Source of the DNA: Coturnix japonica | Taxonomy: Eukaryota; Chordata; Aves; Galliformes; Phasianidae | DNA length: 64,000 nt | Assembly: GCF_001577835.2 (NCBI RefSeq) | Contig: NC_029527.1 | Location: 2,059,086 to 2,123,085 of the forward strand | Direction: 5' to 3' | Part shown: piece by piece, positions 24,501 to 36,500 of the stretch | Position numbering within the stretch: the stretch's first letter is position 1 | How the letters are laid out: each line of letters opens with the position of its first letter | Position numbers and translations under genes: made by a program | Notes under the pieces: generated by a model | Told to the model about the DNA's origin: nothing | Seen by the model: only the letters and a program-made list of their open reading frames with translations | The model's database searches: none

Positions 24501-27500
24501 CCGGTATCTGCCTGGAGCAGAACCGTGCCCTTGTATAAGAACTAATTGTAGTGTACAAGGGATGGCTGAGCGCTGAGGGATCGTTACCGGTGTCTTGTCT
24601 GCGCCCTGAGCGCGCGGTACGTGTGAGAAAGTGCTGGAACCTGGCTGCCCTTCCCGGGCTCCTCGTTCCGTCCATCCTCACGTCAAATGGCATTAAACGC
24701 TCATTCAGCCCGGCAGTGCTCGGTATTTTGGTTCCTGTCTAAACGTTGGCTGTGGAAAAAGCAGCTTAAAAACACAGCGAACAATAAGAGCCGGCGGTGC
24801 GTGGCTTTGACCCAGCACTGCTCAGGGTGAGCCCATCCAACTGCAGCACCTGAGCTTTGTTTGGACACTTTGTGCCTCTCACAGACACAACCTGCTTTTA
24901 TCGAGGTCTTATCAGCTGGTGTCATTAAGGCAATGATGTTGTTTTACTCTTCTTGCTCGTGACTTTTAAAGGCAGGTGTGGGGAGCAGGGTTGGCTGTGG
25001 AGGGGTGGTGAGGCTGGGAGCTGAGATGGAGAGCAGGGTAAAAGTGTTTGTGTTCTTGTCGTTTCTGTGTTCTCCCTTCTCGTGCACAGTTGTATTGTGG
25101 AATGTGGGATATAAAGCAGACCCTGCCTGTCTGGATCTGAACCTCCAAGTTCTGGAACAACAACAGGAGCAAATTCAAACATCCCCCCATCCTTCTGGAG
25201 AAGAGGGCTCAAGCTTTGCCCTTTGTGAATACTGATCCAAGGAGCTTTGCTTCAGCTTTGATGCTGTGGCTGCCTGACTGTTTGAGGTGCTCAGGGCAGG
25301 TTGGATGGGGCCCCGACAGCCTGAGCTGGTGCCTCATATAGTGGTGACAACCCTGCTTACAGCAGGGGAGCTGGGACTGGGGAAAGTCTATCAAGTCCCT
25401 CCCAGCCCAACCACTGTGTGATTCTATGAGCTCCTGCCCTCTGGACCGTTCTTTGAAGCCCTCAGTGTTCAGGTTGGGGGGGAAGGCAGCCTGGATGCAC
25501 GCTCTCATTGCAGGTTGCATGGAGTGCAGGTGAAGGCTAAGAATGAGGCGTGCTCCAGTTCATTCTGCTCTGCTGTCTTTAAGCCTTTGTTTGTTTATAG
25601 GGCTTCTCCCATTTGCTGCGTCTTTAAGACGTGAATGTAACGCGCTGTTAATCCAAGGTTACTGCAGTGCCAAAATTAAAATGATCATGGCAGAGTCACA
25701 CGGCCAACAAACAGCTCTGCCATGAGGGGCTGATAAGTCCCAGCTTCAAGCAAGCAGCGAATGGCTTTTTGCAATGCTTTTGGATAGTGGCATATAGATT
25801 AAGTCTGACTCTCAGCCCCACTGGTGCTCTGTGAAATGTTTCTATTAGAAAGTGGACCATTCTTCTACATCATTGATTTCAGTGGGAAGCAGTTGGCAAC
25901 TCTGCTGGTTTCTGAAGGCAGTGCTTGATACATTCAGATGGATCTCCCTGACATGCACAGAAACTGAAAGTTTATTCATTCAGTATCTGTATGATGTCCA
26001 TGTGTTGCAGTTTTGAGTATTTGATTGAATCATAGTATCCTCTTCAAAGAACTTCTCTTGCCGCACTTCCCCATACAGGGGACCCTCTGGTTACTTCTTG
26101 CAGCTGCCGTCCAAGGGACATGTGAAGTGCTGTGCTACAGATCCAGCTCCACAAAACCAAACTGGCCAAACAAAAAGACACTGTTACATGAGAAAGGATG
26201 CTCCTTGTTCTCTGTGTTTTATGGGAGCGTTGTTCCTTCTGCATCAGACTTGGCTTCTGGTTTAAAGAGGTGGCTGCATTGTTCCTTCCTTTCCCTGTTC
26301 TACCCTTGAGCAGTGGAGAGGGACCTGAGGAGCTGCCACCAAAGTTACCGTCCCATGAGCTGTTTGTTTGCTCTTTCTGACGTGGTGTTTCAGAAGTGAG
26401 CTTTTAATCCTCTTTGTAGTCCTCCACTGCCGTCAGTTGTTTGCTCTCACAGGACACTAACTCTCCATTTCAGAAAGACTTCAGGAAATTGTTGTTTCTT
26501 GAGTAGCATAAGCAACTCTAGAAATAATGGCTTGTAATTCCTTTGAGTGTTGAAACACTGCTTGGAAGCCCCTTTGTGAAGTAAAACCTGTATGTTCCTC
26601 CTGTGCCCCACTGTAATTTTATGGCAATCTAATGCTTCCTTTTAAATGAAGTTTGTGTTTCAGGGTGACTACACGGAGCTGCTACAGGAGAAGGATTTTT
26701 CCCAGTGTGTTTTTGATTCAGTAGGATAGTCCAGAGGAACCTTGATGTGCGTTTACAAATTGCTGTGGTGTGTATCTTCAGGTTATTGTTAATACCCATC
26801 TCCTTCTGGTCTCGGAGTGCTCGCAGCTCTAACAGCCCTGTGCTTTGGTTTGTACATGAGCTAATCTGCACAGCATATGTGAGCTTACTAGATTGACAGA
26901 GGAGATGGCAGATGGAGAAGGTAAACGAAGCAGAGATGAGGAGGCAGAGGAAGGCAGTCAGACCTGCAGGAGATTCTTATAGTTGGTGACTGTCAAAGGT
27001 GAATGATATCTGGCCTTCAAGGTATGTGGATAAGAATGAAGTATTGATATTGCACTGCTCTCAGTGTCACAGATGTCCTTCCCACCCCCTGCTCAGCTTC
27101 ACAGCTACCCTGCACTTAGGTGCCAGTCTTTGGTGTCCCTCACATTGCAGCTACCTCTGCTAGCAGCTGCATTACGATGCCTGCACAGCGTGTGCAGGAA
27201 AACCCTTCCTGCATACAGGAGATTGATTTGGTTTTGCTCCCCATAAAACAAGATTTATTCTGTGTCTGAGGCAGTGCTTTGCGTCAGAGGCTGCGTAGCT
27301 GTTCCTAGAGCTGCTTCTTGAGTATCAAGTAGTCTTTGTGATTTGTGGTCGTTGGTTGGTTTGTGTTAAAGGATAATGGAAAGCCATCGTACTGGAATAT
27401 TTTGTTGCAGTGAAGTTACTTGGAGAGAGCCATTAACAAGACTGTGTGTTCAGACTCAGGGGTTTGGCTGAAAGAGTGAGAAGTTTATGGGCAGAATCAG

Positions 27501-30500
27501 CAGCTGGCTGCAGCTTTCCTGTTTGTACCTCTGGCAAAGAGAGAAGAGATGCTGATCGTTAATAGGCATCTCATTGAGCGAATCACCAAAGCTATGGGAT
27601 ACAGCACAGGGAGGAGTTTTGCATCTGGCTCTGTCAGATTTTCTGAGGAAAGCAGAACTTTGATGTCAGTGAGTTGGAACAAGATCCCAGTGTGAAATCC
27701 CAGCAGTAAAACAGGTTGATGACTAAACATGATAGACTGCTTTGATTTCAGCTTCCTAGTTGTAATTACTTTTATCTTATTTATTGTGAGTAGAGGAGCT
27801 TCTGTTGCAGTCTGCTGAATCAAGCAGCTCTGTGAGATCCAGCTGGAGAACCACGATGTGATCAAGGTGTGGCACCAGTTGGAGAAGACAGGAAGGGATG
27901 CACGCCTTGCTGTAAACAGCAATTAGGTTGTCGGGAATAGGAGGCAATGACTGGCTTGATTGGAATTCAGGATCTCTTGTACAACTGTAGCCTCTATCAA
28001 ACCATACAGAAGGTGATACCAGGCAGGAGAAGTCAATGAAGACAGAAGGAAGAACATGATGTCTGCTCTGTTTGCTGCTTCAGCTCTGTCCTCCCCTCCA
28101 GCCTCTCTGCAGTGTTTTCTTGTGGGCCCTGTGCTGCAGGCAGCGCGTATCATGGCTGGTTTGTTTCCAAATAATGCCTTGAAATACTGAATGGTCAAAC
28201 CAAGTGCTATGCCAGAGGTTCTGTGTTCGTATAAAGAAATCATGGGATTGTTCTTAAACAGCTCCCGTGCCAAATAGAACAGTATTGTTCAGTTTCTAAA
28301 TGCTTCCTTGCACTTTGTGTAAGCAGTTGCTAAACTTCCTCCATACTGGCAGGAAACGGAGCTTTCCTCACTTTGTTCTGCGTGAGCTTATCCACGTTCT
28401 TACACAGAACGAAACTGAGTTGGGAAATGTAACGTTTAGTACAGTGTTACCACGTGTTCTGCATTCCAAAGGCAGGGAATTTCCCAGTGTTGAGTTGGCC
28501 TTCATCTCCCATGACTCGCATTGCCCGGCCTGTTGGGTGCAGGAGCTTGGTCTTATGAGGATGAACTGCTCTGACCCTGCTAAGGAGTAGTGACGAGCTC
28601 CTAAGAAACCTGTTCTCTTCTACATTTGGCCATTCATTTGCTTGCAGAAAAGCACATTGGCTTTGATGTTCAGTGTGTAAATATAAATCTAAAGCGTTGA
28701 AGATAACAGACAAAAAGCCTCACGGCAACAGCCACCCACTGTGTTTCCAGGAATCGGTCGAGTGAATCAGCCGTGCAGGAGCATAAGAAGCACAGAGTGG
28801 TGTTTGCAGTGCTCACAATTCTCACCCAGCTTCTGGTGTCTCCTGGACCGACCTCAGCACTGCCCTGCTGTGTTCGTGTGACCTTGCTGTAAGGGATGGG
28901 TCTAGAGGGCAACTTCTGACAGTTCACCCAACAAAGAGATGATGATGATGATGATGATTTTTGTGGGTCTGGATCAGTTACTCAGGTGGCTCCCAGCCTT
29001 ATTGAGGGGCAGTGCAGGATGAAGTTGATGGTGACTGGTTAAAATGGATCTGTGACATCTACACCCAGTACTTCTTGCCCTAATGTGCATCTTCACAGAA
29101 GGTTTCTTAATGAACAGGTGCTGTGTTGTTACAGAAGCTGAGATTTCCCTGAGCATTGGCTGGAGGAAGTTCCTTGGCTGGGAAGTGATGAATAAAGCAG
29201 TGCCTACAGCACCCTTGAAATACTCCGGGATCAAGTGACTGAATTGATTAAGAAGTGAAGATCAGATCTCTCCGTCACTGATCCGCTTGTTCATTAATAT
29301 TTAAAGCAGGAGACCAAACCGGGTGATCCTGTTGAGCCATCGCACTGTGTGCACCAAGTGCTTGCTGCTGCTGAGCTGAGCTGTCAGTGTGGATCAGAAG
29401 GGAGGAAAGCCGTGCAGCAGCCCTGTGGGCACAGCAGCAGGTCCAGCTGATGGGCAGCGGTCTCAGTCATCATCTCTGTTGGTGTGACAGCAGTTGAACT
29501 GCTTAGATCTTGCAGCATGACATCGATCAGAATGCAGGATAGCTTCACCTGAGAGTGTTTTCCGATCTGGTCATTTGCTGGGGAAGAAGCTTAGATTCTA
29601 GAAACCCAAAGTGTAACTTGGACTTTCAGTCTGCATGACTGTTGCTGGGTGATGTGTGTTACTACACCGCCCTTGTTGGTGTGTGGAAAGGTGCAAACGG
29701 AGCACTGAGAGGCCGAGCAGTAACTCAGAAAACAGCTGTCACTCTTTACCTACTGTGGTGCCCAACTGGTTTTATCCACATCTTGTTTGAACAGGCATCA
29801 GTGCATCCCTGCAGGTAAATACTGGCAGGGCAGATAGTGATGCTGCCTCACCCGAGGTGCAGCTCTGTGTGACCGAGCCTGGGAGGGTCTCAGCCTCCTT
29901 AAACTATGTGAAAATTTGCTTTTCGTACAAAAAGTGGCAGTATTTATTCAGTACAAATTCACCAAGACTTTGCTGAAGGAAAGATGCTTTAGGTGACTTG
30001 TCTAGTGGGATCTGCTTAAGGAAAAAGGCACTTAATAGATCTCTGGAAGATTTTCATCTGGACCCTTACAAATAAAAGCTGAGGGATCTGAGGAAGGGAT
30101 TTTAATTGCTGTTACAAAATTTGATGTACAGGTGGCAATTGTGCTGTTGAGATGAAATTTGAGCTTGTGGTGTGCATAAATACTAATGAAATCTTATTGT
30201 TTCCCATCTCTCTTCAGCGCTGTGTGGTGCTGCGGTTTCTGAAGTTCCCTCCCAACCAGAACAAGGTAAGATTCAGGGAGTGCTGCTGCTGAAAGCCCAC
30301 AGGTGAGCTGAGGAAAACCTGTTGGAGGAGAAATAGGAAACCCACAGAACTGTGACCGATAGGAGCAATAATAAGGGTTGCTTTGAAACGTCCCTGTGCC
30401 CTGGGAGCTTTGGAAGCAGGGGGAAATCTGAGATGATGTGACGTGTATCAGGGGATGTGACTGCTCTGCCACAGCCTTTGTGTGGGGCAGGCTGGAAGGC

Positions 30501-33500
30501 TGCAGTGCACAGAGGAGAGGTTGGGATTTCTGTGAGGAGAGCTGTGGTGGTGGAGGAAGCATTAGCGTTACATATCGACATATGTGAGTGCAGTGATGCT
30601 GAGGAGAAGATGCAGGTTTCAGTGTTATTAGGTGGGACAGAAGAGGAGCAGCACAGGGCTGGATTGTCGTACAGGTCTGCTGCTGCCTGCAGGGATGGTA
30701 GCTGAAAAGCCACTGTACTCTGGACAAAGATAGGAAATACTGAAAGAAAGGCCTCTGCTGAGGACTTCCCTGTCTCATCTGCTGCAAACAGAACGTGGCA
30801 GGAGGCAGCCGGCCATTTTCTAGGGCTGTGGCAAGACATTTCTTTGCTTGAGAAGGAACTGAAGAAACTTATCTTAGATTTGCTTTAAAAGGAATAAAAG
30901 CCAATCGGGAGACAAAGGTGGTGGGTAGGAATGAAGTGTCAGCGCTGTGTTCTCGTGGTAAGAAAAGGAAAGCAAAGGAGGCAGAGGGTTCAATTTGTGC
31001 CATTTGCTGAAGCTGGTGAGTGCTGTTTAGGGCAGAGGAGCCGAGAGACTGAGAGTGGCTTCAGTTCTGTGCTCTGTCCCTCTGCAGGAGAAGTATAAAA
31101 GTCATATGGCTGTATTGAGAGAGAGGGGTTGTTTTAGGGGGAAAAAGTAAAAGGAAGCAAGCAAAGTCAGTGTATAGGGAGAATTCTGTTTTTGCATTAA
31201 ATCAGAAGGATAAATGCAGAGTTTCCAGTTTAACAAGGGACAAAGAGAAGTTATTTTCTAGTAAGAGATGTACTGAAATGTAGATGTGCATCTCACTCTT
31301 CTGCTTCCCTTCTCTGGGAGAAGTGCTTTCAAAAGAGCACTTTGCGTTTCTACTGCTTGTCTGTGGGTCAGGGCTGAGGGATGTCAGTGGTGAAACAAGG
31401 CGATGTTATCGCAAACCGTGATGTTAATTTCACACTTAGCTGCTTTAACAAAAAGTCCTGATAATAAATAACGTGACTGTGGGTTACGTTCCAGTCAGAA
31501 CTTGTGGAACAGAAATAACAATAAAATGAATGAAAATGATTAACCAAAAAAGATGGTTGCTGGTGCTGCGTATGTCAGCAAAGCAGGTGGGAGCAGCCTG
31601 TGAGCACCAGTGAGCTTCCCCTTAATGCAGGAGGTGCTCATTCAGTTTGGAAAATGAGTCCTGCTAAAGGGAGCGTGATAAACTTGGTGCGTTAACTCAG
31701 CAGACCTGGGTTTCAGTAATAAAATAATCTTTCTTAATTATGCATTTTATATACGTTTGTTAGTGCTGCCTGCTGGGAAAAAGAAATCTACCTATTGTAA
31801 TGGTATTATGGAATAGAAACTCCAGGTGCAGTGTTTGTAGCACAGACTCTCCTGCATGTCAGTGTTGGTGCATCTCGTTTGACATACAGCTCTGGGAGCT
31901 GCTGCAGAACAACAACAGCTTGAGCAACCCCCACTAACACTTTTTTTCCTTATTATTTCTGTCCTTTTTTCCTCAGAAACTTAAAATGAAAAATCATCTT
32001 TTCTGTTTCCATGATCACCTCAAACTTCTGCAAGGAAACAGCAGTTGTGTGTTCATTTAATTCCAGCACTTAGTGACCATTGCTTTGCTAGATGAACAAC
32101 TAGTCTATGTATGTACTGAGCAGTGGTGACCGTCATTCCATAACTTAATTAATGCATTTCTTTCTTCCAGACATCAGAGGAAATCCTGCACCATCTGCAA
32201 AATATCGTAGACTTTGGAAAACATGTTATGAAGCAGTTCTTTGGGGAGAATTACGTTCACCATGGGGTAAGCATTTCCTTCTTCAAATAAATGCCTGTTG
32301 CATTGTAAACTTCCAAGTCTTAGGGTTCCATTCAGCACCCTGAGAATGGAACACCCACTGACCTTTGGTATTCTGTTTTAGGATTCCCAAACTGGGCTGT
32401 AATCTTTGTGCTGAAATATAGATATTTACCTTTTTTCTTTCTTTCTTAATTAGGAAATTATCCAACTGCCTTTAGACTTCGTAAGACAGCTCTGTTTAAA
32501 GATTCAGCCAGAGAGGCCAGGTAAGTATTGATGACAGTGTTGAAAAGGGGGCCTTTCAAGCTATGACACGTCGTGCCTTACTAGGAAGTTTAAGAAAGTA
32601 TCGTGCCTTAGAACATGGCTCTTGAAGTACTGCTCGTGCTGTGAGGTTTTGAAGAAACAGAAAACGTGCATTGCTTGTGGGGAGGGCAAACTTAAGCAAG
32701 CGCGTAATTGACTAAATCCTGCTAAACTGTGTCCAGCCTTTCTAAGCTTTTTGCTCTCTTTTCTTTCTTCCCCCAACTGGAGAACAACACAACTGTGGAG
32801 TAAAATAAATATCTGCACATTGAATTTTCTTGTGTTTTTTTTTCTTTCTTCCCCTCTCTGCAGAGTCTCGCTGTGATAAAGATATGGACACACTTAGTGG
32901 TTATGCAATGTGCCTTCCTAACCTTACCAGGCTGCAGACCTATCGCTTTGTGGAACCTCGGCCAATCCTCTGCATAGAGATTAAGGTATCAAATAGGAGA
33001 AAACTCTTCTGTTTTCTCTCCCTTTGCATTCTTTAAGCTTGTGCTGAACAGAGTGGTTTCAAAGAAGTGCAGCAGTGGGATACGGCAGAGATCAGACCCA
33101 TGGGATGAAGTATCTCTTCTCCCTCTCAAATCACCCATATTTAAAGCTTAGAAAATTCCCAGATATTAGTAGGTAACGTTTGCAGGCAACAGCAATTTTG
33201 TGTCTCCTTAATTCTTAAATGAGGACTTGAAAAGAATCAGGAATAGCATACAGTGACACATAACAAAGCTCTTAAGGGTTGGATGTTGACTGATAGATTT
33301 TTTTCTATGTCCTTGACACGTTGAGTGCCTTTTATAAAAATGAATCCATTTGTATTTGTGATCTCTTTTTTGTTTTCCTTTTAGCCAAAGTGTGGCTTCA
33401 TTCCTTTCTCCAGCCATGTTTCACAGGAGATAAAGCACAAGGTGTGTCGTTACTGTATGCATCAGCATCTCAAGGTAATTTCTTGTGGTTGTCATCCTGC

Positions 33501-36500
33501 TTTCCTTTGACCATACCACGTTGCTTATTCACCGTTGCAGTCTTGCTTTCATGCTGAATCTTGCATATTGTTGCTTAAGTCTCTGATATGACTAAAGATA
33601 GTGGGTGGATGTGCATCTGAGTTGCTGGGTTTGAATCTGTTTAGTGAGAGATGGAAGAAGTTCTGTGGGAAGCTGGAAGCAAACTGTCTCTGAGGGCTAT
33701 TAAAGCTGTTGATGAGGTAAACTCCTGTGTCAAATCTCCTTTCCAACACAACTCAGAACATACATGGTAACATTCCATAACTTAAAATGGCATGTAACAC
33801 ACATGGAACTTATTTGACCAATGGCCTTTGTATGTCTGAATACGTGTATGTATAACGGTGCCTTATTGAAATGTAACGTGAACTTTCTTCCTGCTTTCCA
33901 TTTGTGAATGCACTTTGAGTGATTTGAGCTCTATATGAAGACAAAGACCTTTAGCAGTCATGACTTGTAACTCTGTAGGGGTTTAAATGTGATGGCACCT
34001 CTGAGGACAGCAAATTCATGCCACATGCCTGACTTAAAATCACTGACAACGGTTACTCCCAAAGGTGATTTACAGGGCGGTGTTGGTTTTCAACAGGTAG
34101 CGAATGGAAAGTGGAAGCGACCAAGTAAATATTGCCCAGTGGATCTCTTCTCAGGGTAAGGACGTGTGTGACTTGATTGTGCTTTTGTCAGGAAAACCTC
34201 TTGTAGATTTATTTCTCAGGTTACTTTTACTTTCCCTGTAGTATTAAGGATAATTAACGCCTGCTTGCCTGACTCATACAGTAAATATCTGTGGTGCTGG
34301 ACACCTCTTCACACCTCTTCCAGGAATCAGAGTTGCTTATTAATGTACCGATATCTTCTGCTACATAACATGAAATCTCAGAAGTGTTTCCATTTACTCA
34401 GATCTGACGCTGTAATTTCCAGCAGTCGCTTTGTGGTGAATTTAGGATGAGTAAAGGTGGTGGTAAAACATTCTTGGATTTGTTTTTTCCTCCTAGAAAT
34501 AAACAAAGAATGCACTTTGCTTTGAAGAGCTTATTGCAGGAGGCACAGAACAACTTGAAAATATTTAAGGTAACCAGTCCCATTTGTCTGCTGGATTGAC
34601 TGTGGGTCTTTTTAAATGTTTAATGTTTTATGCCTTGGCTTTTAAACAAATTGATTTCAGCACTTGGACAGTCGAGATCCTGCTTCAATCTGCCTAATTG
34701 GCACCGTCAGTGTTGGACTGTGAAGTGGAAGAAAATGGGAAAATGGAAAAATTCTTAGTTAGATTTCAAGTTAGGGCAGGTAAGTAATAATTTCCCAGAC
34801 CTAATTAGTGAATGAATCAGCAAGAAGCGACTAATAGAGAAAGGCTTTCACATGATTTAGAACTGTGTTCTTCAAGAGGAAGAAAATAAGAGAACTTTGC
34901 ATGTTGCTACAAATATTTTTGGAATAATATAACAGCATTACAACATTAAGACCAATGTGCAACACACCTCACTGGGAAAGCAGACAGTCGTTTTTTTTCT
35001 ATGTGGAAGCGAAGTAGGAAAGTATAAGGCAGGAACTGATGGATTCTGCAGATTTTCAGATTAATTCTAAATAATTAAAATTATTTTCAGTTCATTCCAT
35101 TATTAAATCAATTACTTCAATTACTTGAACTTGTGCTCATTGTCCCAGTGGTTCTATCAGAGCACAGGATGCTGTCGTGCTTTTTCTGTCCCATTTTATT
35201 ACAGCCTGCCATTTTCCAGTGTGGCTTTAATGGGAGTTTGTTTGATGTGGCACTTTTTCACTTTGACATTATTCAGAAAGGACAGATAGGGAAATTAGCT
35301 GGGGATCACGTTTGTTGTTTGGATTACTTACAGTGGATTCAGTGCAGTGAGTTAAATGGGGGCCTTTTTTTGGTCCTAATTCAAAGGTCATTACCTGGGA
35401 TATCTGATTAAACAAGCAGGGTAAATTTGTACGAGATTGGGAACGTGTGTATTTGTATACAGACTGTTAAATGAACTCACTTTTTTCTGCACCACGTGTC
35501 ATTTTAAACTATTAAATCTTGTACTCTGGTTAACTGTGTACAAGTAACTGGATTTCATGGTTTATCTTTTCATCTATCTTTCTCTTTTGCAGAATGGGGA
35601 ACTAATTTATGGCTGTAAGGATGACCAGGAGTGCTCCTCGGACTGGAATGAACTCGCTCGTCACTTAAAACCTTTCTTTTTTCCTTCAAATGGGTTGGTC
35701 AGTGGACCACACTGTACAAGGACAATTGTTAAAGAACTAATCCATGTTATAACTCTGACGCTACTAAGTAGTACTGATGCCTGCAGGGCAGGTGATATGA
35801 AGACAGTTCCCGTCTCACAAGGAAGAAGCTACTGTGAAGCAAGTGCTTTTAATAAGGAGCTGGTAAGAAATGGTAAGAAATAATTTCTCTGTTCCCAATC
35901 GACTGTTATCACATAGTGATGTGGATCTTTGCTTCTCATTTGATCTTTACTGGTGTGAGAACTGAAACAGTAGAACAGTAGAACAACAACCAAGTTCTGA
36001 GCTGCAGTGCTGTTAGGTTGTTGTTTTTAGTATGACCTTGTATTGAGCACTTCTACCACCTCTTATCTGCTGCTTGGGATAAAAATCAGTTCTGAAGGCA
36101 GCAGAGGATGAATTAAAGAAAACACCAGCTTGAGCTGACAACAGTAACAGATTATTTGAAAGGACTGGGGCATTTCTATGCTGTGTGTGATGAAGTCTGG
36201 TTGCTTTTGTTGGTTGGTTACATAACATTCAGTTCTTGCCTTCCCCTACCCTTTCTGACAGCCCTACCCAGCCAGGCTATAGTTTGTTTTATTTCCTACT
36301 CCACTCCCAGTAAAGAGGTGTGAATAGTGGAGGCGGTGGGAAATTGAAGTGTTGTTTTTTTTAATTCCTTTGATTGATCTGAAGCATATTTGGATTTGCT
36401 TTGTGAACAAGCATTCGCCATAACAAAGTGAAGCAAAACAAAGACATTCATGGCTGCCTTTTCTTCCAGGTAAACACAAATTGGAAAGCTCTGGTTTACC

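Noticed and set aside
24049-24693. 214-codon minus-strand open frame over IPPK exon 1
   Set aside because: It is a low-stop GC-rich shadow of the IPPK CpG island with no recognisable protein features.
30194-30839. Two overlapping minus-strand frames of 188 and 197 codons over IPPK exon 2
   Set aside because: Both cover a confirmed plus-strand IPPK exon and its intron. They are Ser/Pro/Gln-rich, lack a domain and overlap each other in different frames.
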